Positions 53,148 to 60,901 of a DNA stretch of 64,000 bases are shown here, in pieces (within the stretch, counting starts at the first letter, position 1; each line of letters begins with the position of its first letter). The notes beneath the pieces are model-generated. The model was not told the DNA's origin. It made no database searches and saw only the letters and a list, made by a program, of their open reading frames with translations. This stretch comes from Lachnoanaerobaculum orale (lineage in GTDB: Bacteria > Bacillota > Clostridia > Lachnospirales > Lachnospiraceae), in the NCBI RefSeq assembly GCF_003862485.1, contig NZ_RRCM01000001.1:1195241-1259240 (forward strand), in the 5' to 3' direction. The translations under genes were made by a program, and so were the position numbers.

Positions 53148-53960
53148 CTATACTGAAAATGGAAACTTAAGTTTTAAACTGACAATCCATATAAAAAACA
53201 TAAATAATACAAATAAAAATACTGCCAATATATTTTTGCCGTAAAGTCTCTTTTCATCCTGTAAAAAATTCAAATCTCCGTCAAAGCATCTTGCTTCCAT
53301 AGCCGTATAGTATGCGTTGGCTTTTTTCAGTGAGACTATAAGGATATTACTTGCAATATTTCCGAAACTTGTCATAGAAGTTTTGAAGTTTCTATAGCCA
53401 AGCCTTGAAGCGGCCGAGTTTTGCATATTCATATAGCTTTCTATAAGTATGAATATAAATCTGTATATAAGATTCATAAGCTCCACCAAAAGTTTAGGTA
53501 AACGCATATTTCTGAGAGCATTTATTATCTCATAAGGCATTGTGGAAAGTATCAGGCTTTGCATAATACTTACACAGGCAAATACCTTTATTACAAGTTT
53601 GAGAGTCATTACAATCTGAGCTTTTGAAGTATAAATATACAGACTTCCAAGCTTTAAATTAAAGTCTCCGCTTTCATGAAAAGACAGTCCGAGTGCAATG
53701 CCGATACTTGCTAAAACTATAAAACTGAAAGGTGCTATAAACATTGATAGATACTCTTTTGCATCCATACCGCCAAGCAAAACACTTACAAAGAACATAG
53801 TGATAAATGCATAAGCACTGACGTATATATTGTTTAATGTAATTGTCAAAATGAGTGCAACTAAAGCGGATATTAACTTAAACTCGGGATTTATCCCCTT
53901 AAGCTTTGAATGAAAAGCGTATAAGTCTATGGAATAATATCCACCATGCTGATGTGCCAT
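53148..53960 (-). CDS. cbiQ: cobalt ECF transporter transmembrane subunit CbiQ
   Basis: The 270-residue protein has five to six helices and the coupling motifs near the C-terminus (AASRLGYRNF, MEARCFDGDL) that contact CbiO. It begins MAHQHGGYYSIDLYA, the N-terminus typical of cobalt-type CbiQ; the ATG follows GGAGG, which lies directly after the riboswitch terminator. It is first in the operon. Confidence 0.94.
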   Translation of the reverse strand: MAHQHGGYYSIDLYAFHSKLKGINPEFKLISALVALILTITLNNIYVSAYAFITMFFVSVLLGGMDAKEYLSMFIAPFSFIVLASIGIALGLSFHESGDFNLKLGSLYIYTSKAQIVMTLKLVIKVFACVSIMQSLILSTMPYEIINALRNMRLPKLLVELMNLIYRFIFILIESYMNMQNSAASRLGYRNFKTSMTSFGNIASNILIVSLKKANAYYTAMEARCFDGDLNFLQDEKRLYGKNILAVFLFVLFMFFIWIVSLKLKFPFSV

Positions 53961-53972
53961 AAAACCTCCTAC

Positions 53973-54014
53973 AAAAAAACTGTACACAATGGGTTCGAAA
54001 CTCATTGTATACAG
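53973..54014 (-). terminator. riboswitch expression-platform terminator before cbiQ
   Basis: A 14-bp stem (53980-53993 with 54001-54014), with one wobble and one mismatch, followed on the minus strand by seven T residues and then the cbiQ GGAGG. It is the switch-off structure of the cobalamin riboswitch. Confidence 0.88.
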
Positions 54015-54099
54015 TTTATTTACATACAAAATCAAGACACCATAAAAACAGTATCTTAAACCTAACTATAAAATTAACCGGATATTTTTGAGATCGAAA

Positions 54100-54277
54100 A
54101 ATTCCATATATAACAGTACACAGATGTATCCTGACTTAAATTCCGATAAAGACATCGAAAGATCCGACCTTCCCGCTTTTGGCAGTGGTATATAGGATCT
54201 ATTATTATCACAGTAGCGTTCCTGTGTGGGATTCTCACCCAACTTCCTATGTCGAAACATAAAATCCATGTACAACG
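54100..54277 (-). ncRNA. cobalamin (B12) riboswitch
   Basis: Reading the minus strand, the conserved elements appear in order: GGTGAGAATCCCACACAGG (54239-54221), CGCTACTGTGA (54218-54208), CCACTGCC (54188-54181), GGGAAGG (54174-54168) and the B12 box AAGTCAGGATAC (54137-54126). It lies 140-300 bases before cbiQ with a terminator between. Cobalamin binding should reduce expression of the cobalt transporter. Confidence 0.95.
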
Positions 54278-54283
54278 ATGCCT

Positions 54284-54312
54284 AGAATACCACAATATAT
54301 CATTAAAATCAA
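54284..54312 (-). promoter_or_regulatory. promoter of the riboswitch-cbiQOMN transcript
   Basis: On the minus strand, TTGATT (54312-54307), 17 bases, TATTCT (54289-54284), so that transcription starts at the riboswitch 5' edge near 54277. Confidence 0.75.
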
Positions 54313-54481
54313 GTATAATTTCTGTATTTATAATAAAAATGACATAAAAAAATTTTAATAGTTAGGTTTAGTTAACGTTTTATATGTTTTTATAGCATAT
54401 AAAGAGCAAATATTTATAAAATTATACCAAAACCCCCTTGGGTATAATGTGTAATTACAGAATCTCTTATCCGGATATAAA

Positions 54482-54521
54482 AAAGCCGATATCAAATATC
54501 GGTGTATTTGATATCGGCTTT
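54482..54521. terminator. bidirectional terminator formed by the end of the DUF1275 gene
   Basis: A 17-bp perfect stem (54482-54498 with 54505-54521) with flanking A and T runs. The last ten codons and the stop at 54492 of the minus-strand gene lie inside it. The 160 bases left of it, up to the riboswitch promoter, hold nothing else recognisable. Confidence 0.88.
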
Positions 54522-55178
54522 TTTTATATTGTAGCAGTAATATATAAGCATTACTGTCAGTGCTGTTGATATAAGCCAAACAGATTTGGTTTGAAAAATT
54601 GAAGTAAAAGCTGCGGAAATTACTCCGCCGCTTATAAAGCTTATAACTATCAGTCCGTAGTTGATTGCCTGACGCTTAAACTCGGCTGTATCTCCTTTTC
54701 CTTGTATCAACCTGTATATAGCCATAAGCATCTTTCTGTAATTTCCTGAAGTCATCAATATGGTAAAAGGGTGATCTTCTATAAGGCTTCCTGAAAATGT
54801 GAGCATCATTATACCGGTTACAAATGCAATTAGAGAAACACTGATATACTTGTGAAAGTCAAACAGAGGCAATAATAATGTTATTATAAGCAATGGTAGC
54901 AATGAGTAAGCACGCCAATATGCAGTCTTTCGTCTGTCTTTTATAAAAATACCGACAATAAATCCTGTTGAAAAGAAAACTATGGATAGACATCTTAATA
55001 CAAAGTCATATATATTTTGGCTCTTAACATTAGCTATCAAAAGTATAATATTACCTGTCTGTGTAGCTACCAATACATCATAGTGCATATGACAAAACAC
55101 ATCCAATGCTCCGCCTATAAAACCTAAGAGTACAGCCATAAATCGTGTATTCTGAGGCAGTAGTTGTTGCTGTGACAT
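54492..55178 (-). CDS. DUF1275 (YoaK-family) membrane protein
   Basis: The protein of about 228 residues has six hydrophobic helices; the family's GFIGGALDVFCHMHYDVLVATQTGN, split as GFIGGALDVFCHMHY and DVLVATQTGN, is near the N-terminus and TSGNYRKM-type text in the middle. Its function is unknown. GGAGGTGATT precedes ATG 55178. It is last in the minus-strand run that begins at uvrD, 23 bases after the TPR gene. Confidence 0.88.
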   Translation of the reverse strand: MSQQQLLPQNTRFMAVLLGFIGGALDVFCHMHYDVLVATQTGNIILLIANVKSQNIYDFVLRCLSIVFFSTGFIVGIFIKDRRKTAYWRAYSLLPLLIITLLLPLFDFHKYISVSLIAFVTGIMMLTFSGSLIEDHPFTILMTSGNYRKMLMAIYRLIQGKGDTAEFKRQAINYGLIVISFISGGVISAAFTSIFQTKSVWLISTALTVMLIYYCYNIKKADIKYTDI

Positions 55179-55201
55179 AATCACCTCCATAAAACATTTA
55201 A

Positions 55202-56317
55202 TTAAAACTTATGCACCACACAGTCTGTCAAATAACATGAATACTCAGGATACAGTGAAAGCTTTATTTTAGGCTTTTTTATACCTGATTTTATACGGGA
55301 TATCATTTCCTCAAAATAACAGGCATCTCTCTCCCATGCTTTAACCGTTTCTTCTCTGTCCTGTTCACTTTCATAATCATCATCTTCTTTTGCTTCTTTG
55401 ACGGCATCCTTAAAATATTTGCGATTTTCTTCCACAAGTTTATTAAAGAAGTCCTTTTCATCATTTATCCAGAGAGCATAAAAATAATAGTCCCAGTCCG
55501 CAATAGAGTAATATGTATATACATCTTCATCGTTAAGGTATTTTAAAAAGATATCATATTCATCCATTACATAGTAGGCGTCAAAGATATCACACTCTGA
55601 AATATTGTCGGTATTTAAAGAATAGTTACTGTCTTCATCAGGTTTTACCTGTTCCAAATATCTTTTTGCACTTTCCTTATTGCCAAGAAATATATCACAA
55701 TAGGCGATGCTTAATAACAGTCTCATTCTGTTTTTATACTGCCTTAACAGCTCTGTGAATATATCCTTAGCCTGTTTATACTCCTTAAGCTCATATAAGC
55801 ATACGGCATAGCTGAAAGTATCTTCATAACTTTCTGTCATATCCTTTGCAATCTTATAATATTTTTTACCAAGATAAAGACTGTCTGACGAGTCATTGTC
55901 CTGATATTGACTGAAGTGATACTCTCCAAGTCCCCTATATGTCTCTATAAAAGGTGATTTCAGCTTGTATGCCATATATAAATATTTCAGGCAAAGTGGA
56001 GTGTTGTCCTCATAAAATGCAATATTTGTATATATTCTTGCCTTTTGTTTGTCATTCAAGCGATTGGAAAAGTTATCTAAGAAATCTTTTAACAGCTTAC
56101 TGCAATCACTCTCGGCATATCTAAGAGTCAGTATGACAGATGCAAGTGTACAGACAGAATCAATATCAAAAGGATTCTTATCAAGCCTTTTTTGAAGATA
56201 GCCTTCCATCTTTTCAAGATATTCCTTTGACTTTTCAAAATCATTCATGAATTTTTCATTATATTTACTTTCATACTCTTTTTGTAACTTGTACCAATAT
56301 GACTTTATTTCTTCCAT
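55202..56317 (-). CDS. TPR-repeat protein, unknown function
   Basis: The protein of about 371 residues is soluble, rich in Tyr, Lys, Glu and Asp, with several degenerate tetratricopeptide-like helix pairs (YFSQYQ, YLGKKYYKIAKDM, YELKEYKQAKDIFTELL, LGNKESAKRYLEQV). TPR folds bind other proteins. It lies 20 bases after cbiET and has no cobalamin-specific motif. The start is ATG 56317; GTG 56320 directly before it is also possible. Confidence 0.75.
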   Translation of the reverse strand: MEEIKSYWYKLQKEYESKYNEKFMNDFEKSKEYLEKMEGYLQKRLDKNPFDIDSVCTLASVILTLRYAESDCSKLLKDFLDNFSNRLNDKQKARIYTNIAFYEDNTPLCLKYLYMAYKLKSPFIETYRGLGEYHFSQYQDNDSSDSLYLGKKYYKIAKDMTESYEDTFSYAVCLYELKEYKQAKDIFTELLRQYKNRMRLLLSIAYCDIFLGNKESAKRYLEQVKPDEDSNYSLNTDNISECDIFDAYYVMDEYDIFLKYLNDEDVYTYYSIADWDYYFYALWINDEKDFFNKLVEENRKYFKDAVKEAKEDDDYESEQDREETVKAWERDACYFEEMISRIKSGIKKPKIKLSLYPEYSCYLTDCVVHKF

Positions 56318-56337
56318 CACCTATACCCGTTATTTAT

Positions 56338-57546
56338 CTACCACAGCTTTGCTATAAATACCATGTTTTGTGCGATCATCATATTGTAGGGACCGACTTC
56401 CTTTGACTTTGAAACATTGATTGCAGTCACCTCCGTATCATAGCCGTACTCTTTGGCCTTTTTTAAAATATCACTTATCTGTGCAACCGTTTCTAATGTA
56501 ATAGCCGAGATGACTATTGTAGGATGTTTTTGTGAAGCAAATATTATATCCATTACAGCATTCAGCTCGCCGCCGCTTCCGCCTATAAATATCTTATCCG
56601 CTTCAAGGATATGCTCCAGGCCCTCAGGTGCTTTGGCAAAAATAAGCTCTATATTTTCAGCATTGAAATTATGTATATTCTTTTTTATAAGCTCGACAGC
56701 CACCGGATTTTTCTCTACAGCATAGACTTTACCCTCATAGGCAAGTCCTGCCATCTCTATACTTACAGAGCCGCTGCCTGCACCTATATCATAGCAAATA
56801 CTGTCAGCGTTTATATCAAGTTTACTTAAGATTACCGCTCTTACTTCAGACTTTGTTATCGGCACTTTATCCCTTATAAAAACTTCATCAGGAAGACCGA
56901 AACTTATAGATTTTTCACTGTCGGGATTATATATGATCATACAGTTTAAATCAGATATATCCATATCAAGGAATTCATTTGGCTTTGCGGTAGTGATTCT
57001 TTCATTCTCATAGGAGAGATTTTCACCTATTGTAACATCAAGATCAAAGAATCCGAAGCTTATAAGTTTTCTACAGATTTCCTTTGCTCCCTCACCTTTT
57101 GATGTGATTATAAAAGTATACTCATTTGAGTCTATGTTGTGATATAAAAGCTCATCTTTTCCGTGAAAAGACAGTATTTTAACCTTAGCCACATCCGTAT
57201 TTGTCTTTGCACATAGATAACTTAGGCTTGATATACCGGGGAATGTATTTATCTTACAGTTCTTAAAAGCTTTCAATCTTTCAAACAGTTTAGAACTGCC
57301 GCTAAAGAGTGAAATATCACCGCTGAACACTACAGCAATTTCACTGCTTGTATTTGACTTTATTATATCCAGTATTTTTTCTGTGTTGTATTCTGTAAAG
57401 TAAGTCTTATCGGAAAAATCGGACTTTATACTCTCCACTATTCTTTTTGCACCTATTATGATATTTGAATTTGATATGGCTGTATATGCAGCCTTTGTCA
57501 AAAGATTCGGGTTTCCAAGTCCTATTCCTATCAAGTTAATATTCAT
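56338..57546 (-). CDS. cbiET: fused CbiE-CbiT: precorrin-6B methylases and decarboxylase
   Basis: The 402-residue fusion has a tetrapyrrole methylase domain CbiE (about 1-200; IGIGLGNPNLLTKAAY, VVFSGDISLFSG, FPGISSLSYLCAK) and a CbiT methyltransferase/decarboxylase domain (about 205-395; PITKSEVRAVIL, CYDIGAGSGSVSIEMA, IFIGGSGGELN). It methylates C5 and C15 and removes the C12 acetate carboxyl. The fusion resembles CobL of aerobic species but lies in a cbi set. It is 12 bases after cbiJ. Confidence 0.95.
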   Translation of the reverse strand: MNINLIGIGLGNPNLLTKAAYTAISNSNIIIGAKRIVESIKSDFSDKTYFTEYNTEKILDIIKSNTSSEIAVVFSGDISLFSGSSKLFERLKAFKNCKINTFPGISSLSYLCAKTNTDVAKVKILSFHGKDELLYHNIDSNEYTFIITSKGEGAKEICRKLISFGFFDLDVTIGENLSYENERITTAKPNEFLDMDISDLNCMIIYNPDSEKSISFGLPDEVFIRDKVPITKSEVRAVILSKLDINADSICYDIGAGSGSVSIEMAGLAYEGKVYAVEKNPVAVELIKKNIHNFNAENIELIFAKAPEGLEHILEADKIFIGGSGGELNAVMDIIFASQKHPTIVISAITLETVAQISDILKKAKEYGYDTEVTAINVSKSKEVGPYNMMIAQNMVFIAKLW

Positions 57547-57558
57547 ACTTTTCCCTCT

Positions 57559-58308
57559 TTAAAGATTTTTTACATTTTGTATACATTCATCAAGGCTTAT
57601 TCCCACATCCTCTGATTGCGGCAATATAATTACAGGTATGCAACCTGTGTTCTCACAGGCTTCTATCTTCTCATCAAAGCCGCCGCTCTTGCCTGAAACC
57701 TTTGTAACAAGATACTTACAGTGTAATTCCTTTATTATTGCTTCATTCAGGTTTCTTGAAAACGGACCTTGCATAGCTATTATATTTTTAGACGCCACAC
57801 CTGCGCTTATACAGGCATTTATAGAATCCACGCTTGGGAGTACTCTTGCAAATATACGGTCACAAAGTTTAGCAAACTGCGCGATTTCTTTGCTGCCGGT
57901 TGTAAGGAGTATATTTCCCTTTGTCTTTAAAAGGTATTCTATAGCCTCATTATTTGAATTAAACTCAAGATTATGTCCTTTAGTAACATCCATAGACTCC
58001 CTTTTTACTCTGAAAAATTTAACCTCTTTTGAGAGAGACTTTATAGCGGCAAGTATATTCTTTGAAATCTCATAAGCATAGGGATGAGTGGCATCTATAA
58101 CACAGTCAATCCGGTTTTCTTCTATCAGACTTACTATTTCATCTGTATTAAGTCTTTTTTCACTGACCTTTACATGATAAAACTGTGGTAAAACTTCTCT
58201 GCCGTACTCTGTAGCCACACAAAGTATTGTATCCAGTTTCAGTTTATCACATACCGTTGCAAGTTCTCTGCCCTCTGTAGTACCTCCGAATATCAGGATT
58301 TTACTCAT
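57559..58308 (-). CDS. cbiJ: cobalt-precorrin-6A reductase
   Basis: The 249-residue NADPH-dependent enzyme reduces precorrin-6A. ILIFGGTTEGRELATVC at the start and VIDATHPYAYEISKNI, FRVKRES, LLTTGSKEIAQF and ARVLPS further on are family blocks, with KYLVTKVSGKSGGFDEK near the end. It overlaps cbiH by eight bases. Confidence 0.95.
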   Translation of the reverse strand: MSKILIFGGTTEGRELATVCDKLKLDTILCVATEYGREVLPQFYHVKVSEKRLNTDEIVSLIEENRIDCVIDATHPYAYEISKNILAAIKSLSKEVKFFRVKRESMDVTKGHNLEFNSNNEAIEYLLKTKGNILLTTGSKEIAQFAKLCDRIFARVLPSVDSINACISAGVASKNIIAMQGPFSRNLNEAIIKELHCKYLVTKVSGKSGGFDEKIEACENTGCIPVIILPQSEDVGISLDECIQNVKNL

Positions 58309-59032
58309 TGGTATAGCCTCTTGGAGTTACAAGTTTGTTATCAATTACCTTTGTCATTGAATTGCCTATGAATACGGTTTCAAACATTCCGGCTTTAATA
58401 TCTTTTAATTCCTCTAAAGTATAGACGGTATAATCCTCTCCGTCTCTTCCTATATTCTTTGCTATTGCACATGGAGTAGAAGCATCTTTATGCTTTAAAA
58501 GTATTTCACAGGCTTTTTCAAGGTAGTCTGCACGCTTTTTGCTGCCGGGGTTATAAAGACAGATACAAAAATCTCCTATTGCGGCACATTCAAGTCTCTT
58601 TTCTATCTTTTCCCAAGGTGTTAAAAGATCACTAAGGCTGATTACCGCAAAGTCATGTATCAGCGGTGCTCCTATAAGTGCAGCGCCTGAAAGTGCCGCA
58701 GTTACACCGGCTACAGTCTTTACCTCAACTTCTTTATACTGCGGCGCTATACCCAGCATAAGTCCTGATAAACCGTAGACTCCTGCATCTCCCGAGCAGA
58801 CAAGTGCTACGGTTTTCCCCTTATTTGCCTCTTCAAAAGCAAGCACACATCTGTCATATTCCTTTGTCATAGGAGTTGAAAGACAGTTTTTATCAGGCCA
58901 AATCTCCTTTATAAGATCTGTATACACCGTATATCCTATGACAACATCACTTTCTTCTATCTTCTTAACAGCCTCGATTGTCATCTGATCATACTTACCC
59001 GGTCCCATACCTACTATATAAATTTTTTTCAT
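58301..59032 (-). CDS. cbiH: cobalt-precorrin-3B C17-methyltransferase
   Basis: The 243-residue tetrapyrrole methylase contracts the ring while methylating C17. IVGMGPGKYDQMTIEAVKK, VIGYTVYTDLI, LVCSGDAGVYGLSGL and VTAALSGAALIGAPL are typical. It is not fused to CbiG, whose gene is not seen in the window. It overlaps cbiL by four bases. Confidence 0.95.
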   Translation of the reverse strand: MKKIYIVGMGPGKYDQMTIEAVKKIEESDVVIGYTVYTDLIKEIWPDKNCLSTPMTKEYDRCVLAFEEANKGKTVALVCSGDAGVYGLSGLMLGIAPQYKEVEVKTVAGVTAALSGAALIGAPLIHDFAVISLSDLLTPWEKIEKRLECAAIGDFCICLYNPGSKKRADYLEKACEILLKHKDASTPCAIAKNIGRDGEDYTVYTLEELKDIKAGMFETVFIGNSMTKVIDNKLVTPRGYTNE

Positions 59033-59715
59033 TTCAGTCCCCTTACTATAATTGTTGTAAAATATCCGCTTGTTTCAGGAAGATTATTTGCTCCAACAAA
59101 CAGTCTTTCATTTTCCATACCACAATTTTCCACCATGTATACATCACAATGCGGTTTATTTTCACGTATATATGATACCAGACTTTCATAACTCTTTCCC
59201 GACTTCATAAGTACCAAAGTACCTTTCAGGCTGAAGGCTTCCTCAAAAGAATATGATGAAGGAATAACATGAAGTTCTTCATCCGCCAAGGTAAGCGGTA
59301 TTCCAAGCTTTGCAGCCGCAGCGCTGAAAGATGTAATTCCCGGTATAGTAACCACCTTTATATCATCGGCTCTAAGTCTTTGTGCAATATATGAATATGT
59401 GGCATAAATCCCCGGGTCTCCAAGTGTAAGAAGTGCCACATCACCTTCTTTTAAAAGCTCCTTAATTTGTGCGGATATCTTTGAATGTGACTCTTCAAGT
59501 ACATATTGGTTTTTAGTCATAGGAAAGTCAATACATACTTTTTTCTTTTTGTTTATCTCAGGCATTGCCTTTTTTGCAATATTAAAAGCGATTGATGTAT
59601 CTTCACTTTTACCTGCAAAACATATAACTTTTGATTTTTTTATAGCATTTAAAGCTTTTACAGTCATAAGGTCGGGATCTCCCGGACCTACACCTACTCC
59701 ATATAATTTACTCAT
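59029..59715 (-). CDS. cbiL: cobalt-precorrin-2 C20-methyltransferase
   Basis: The 228-residue SAM-dependent enzyme methylates C20. YGVGVGPGDPDLMTVKALN, the mid PMTKNQ, LTLGDPGIYATYSYI and IPGITSFSAAAAKLG are family blocks. It overlaps cbiD by eight bases and cbiH by four, so the whole run is tightly coupled. Confidence 0.95.
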   Translation of the reverse strand: MSKLYGVGVGPGDPDLMTVKALNAIKKSKVICFAGKSEDTSIAFNIAKKAMPEINKKKKVCIDFPMTKNQYVLEESHSKISAQIKELLKEGDVALLTLGDPGIYATYSYIAQRLRADDIKVVTIPGITSFSAAAAKLGIPLTLADEELHVIPSSYSFEEAFSLKGTLVLMKSGKSYESLVSYIRENKPHCDVYMVENCGMENERLFVGANNLPETSGYFTTIIVRGLK

Positions 59716-60901
59716 TTTCTTCTCCTGTATCTATTACCGTTTCATTATCGCTGAATGCAATAATTCTTATTTGTAAGTTCTTTTTGAACTCGTCAATACT
59801 TGCAAATTTATTCTTATGATAGAATATTTCCGCCTTAAATGCACGATTATATGCATAATAAAGCATCTTATTTGCAATTATATCAAAACATCTCTCCAAT
59901 TTATATTCTTTTATTATGGCGATGGCTGCTGTCGTGGTCTTTTGCTTTAAGATATCCAAAAGAATCGGAGTCAGCAAAGAAAAATCTATATCATCATCCT
60001 CCAGCACATCTTTTATAACTGCCGCAAGCAAAAGTTCAAGCCTTGAATCAGAATCATTTGAATGTGTATTCATTATTCCGCCTGAAAGCTTTATCAGCTT
60101 CCCCATATCTCCGCAAAGCACTATCTTTTTTGCATCATGTGATATGGCATAGTCAATACTCTCTCCGATAAAGTTACTGATAATTGCAACTGTAGAAGCG
60201 TCTGTAGCAAAATTTTTCTCCAAGTATTTCGCACCTATATTTCCGGGTGACATATATACGGTATTTGTATCCGAATTTTGTATTCTGAACTTTATATCCG
60301 CTTCTATCGTTTCAAGCAGCGCGGTCTTACTCATAGGCAAGACCATACCTGAAGTGCCGAGTATTGAGATACCTCCTATTACACCAAGCCTTTCATTAAA
60401 GGTCTTTTTTGCAACCTCCATACCGTTTTCAACCATAACTGTAATGTTTACTCTTCCGGTCAGGTTATTCTCTGCAAAAATTTTACTCAGATTGTCAATC
60501 ATCATTTGCCTTGGAACAGGGTTTATGGCGGGTTCACCCTTTGGCAGCGCAAGTCCGTTTTTTGTAAATGTACCGACTCCCTCGCCCGCAAAAAAATGAA
60601 ACTCAAGCTTATCGCCCTTTATAAATTCCAATTTAGTGCTTATCAGGATGCCGTCTGTAACGTCAGGGTCGTCTCCGGCATCCTTTCTTACACGACAGAT
60701 ATATTCGTTATTTTCCACTTTCGAGTACTCTATCGGAATACTAAGTGTTATGCCGTAAGGTAAATCCACATCCACAATCCGCTTTTCTTTTTTAAGATAC
60801 AGATACGCCGCACCTATTGCTGCTGCGGTTGCGGTTGTACCTGTTGTGAATCCGTATCTTTGTGTATATCCGTTTTTATTGTTAAACTCATCAATTGTCA
60901 T
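59708..60901 (-). CDS. cbiD: cobalt-precorrin-5B C1-methyltransferase
   Basis: The 397-residue enzyme methylates C1 in the anaerobic route and is a marker for that route. RYGFTTGTTATAAAIGAAY, VRKDAGDDPDVTDG, GEPAINPVPRQMM, GGISILGTSGMVLPMS and LCGDMGKLIKLSGGIMNTHS are visible. Its ATG overlaps the stop of the histidine kinase gene in ATGA, so translation of the two is coupled. Confidence 0.96.
   Translation of the reverse strand: MTIDEFNNKNGYTQRYGFTTGTTATAAAIGAAYLYLKKEKRIVDVDLPYGITLSIPIEYSKVENNEYICRVRKDAGDDPDVTDGILISTKLEFIKGDKLEFHFFAGEGVGTFTKNGLALPKGEPAINPVPRQMMIDNLSKIFAENNLTGRVNITVMVENGMEVAKKTFNERLGVIGGISILGTSGMVLPMSKTALLETIEADIKFRIQNSDTNTVYMSPGNIGAKYLEKNFATDASTVAIISNFIGESIDYAISHDAKKIVLCGDMGKLIKLSGGIMNTHSNDSDSRLELLLAAVIKDVLEDDDIDFSLLTPILLDILKQKTTTAAIAIIKEYKLERCFDIIANKMLYYAYNRAFKAEIFYHKNKFASIDEFKKNLQIRIIAFSDNETVIDTGEENE

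Noticed and set aside
54066-54275. Short minus-strand frames in the cobalamin riboswitch
   Set aside because: The conserved riboswitch elements explain the sequence; the frames overlap them by chance.
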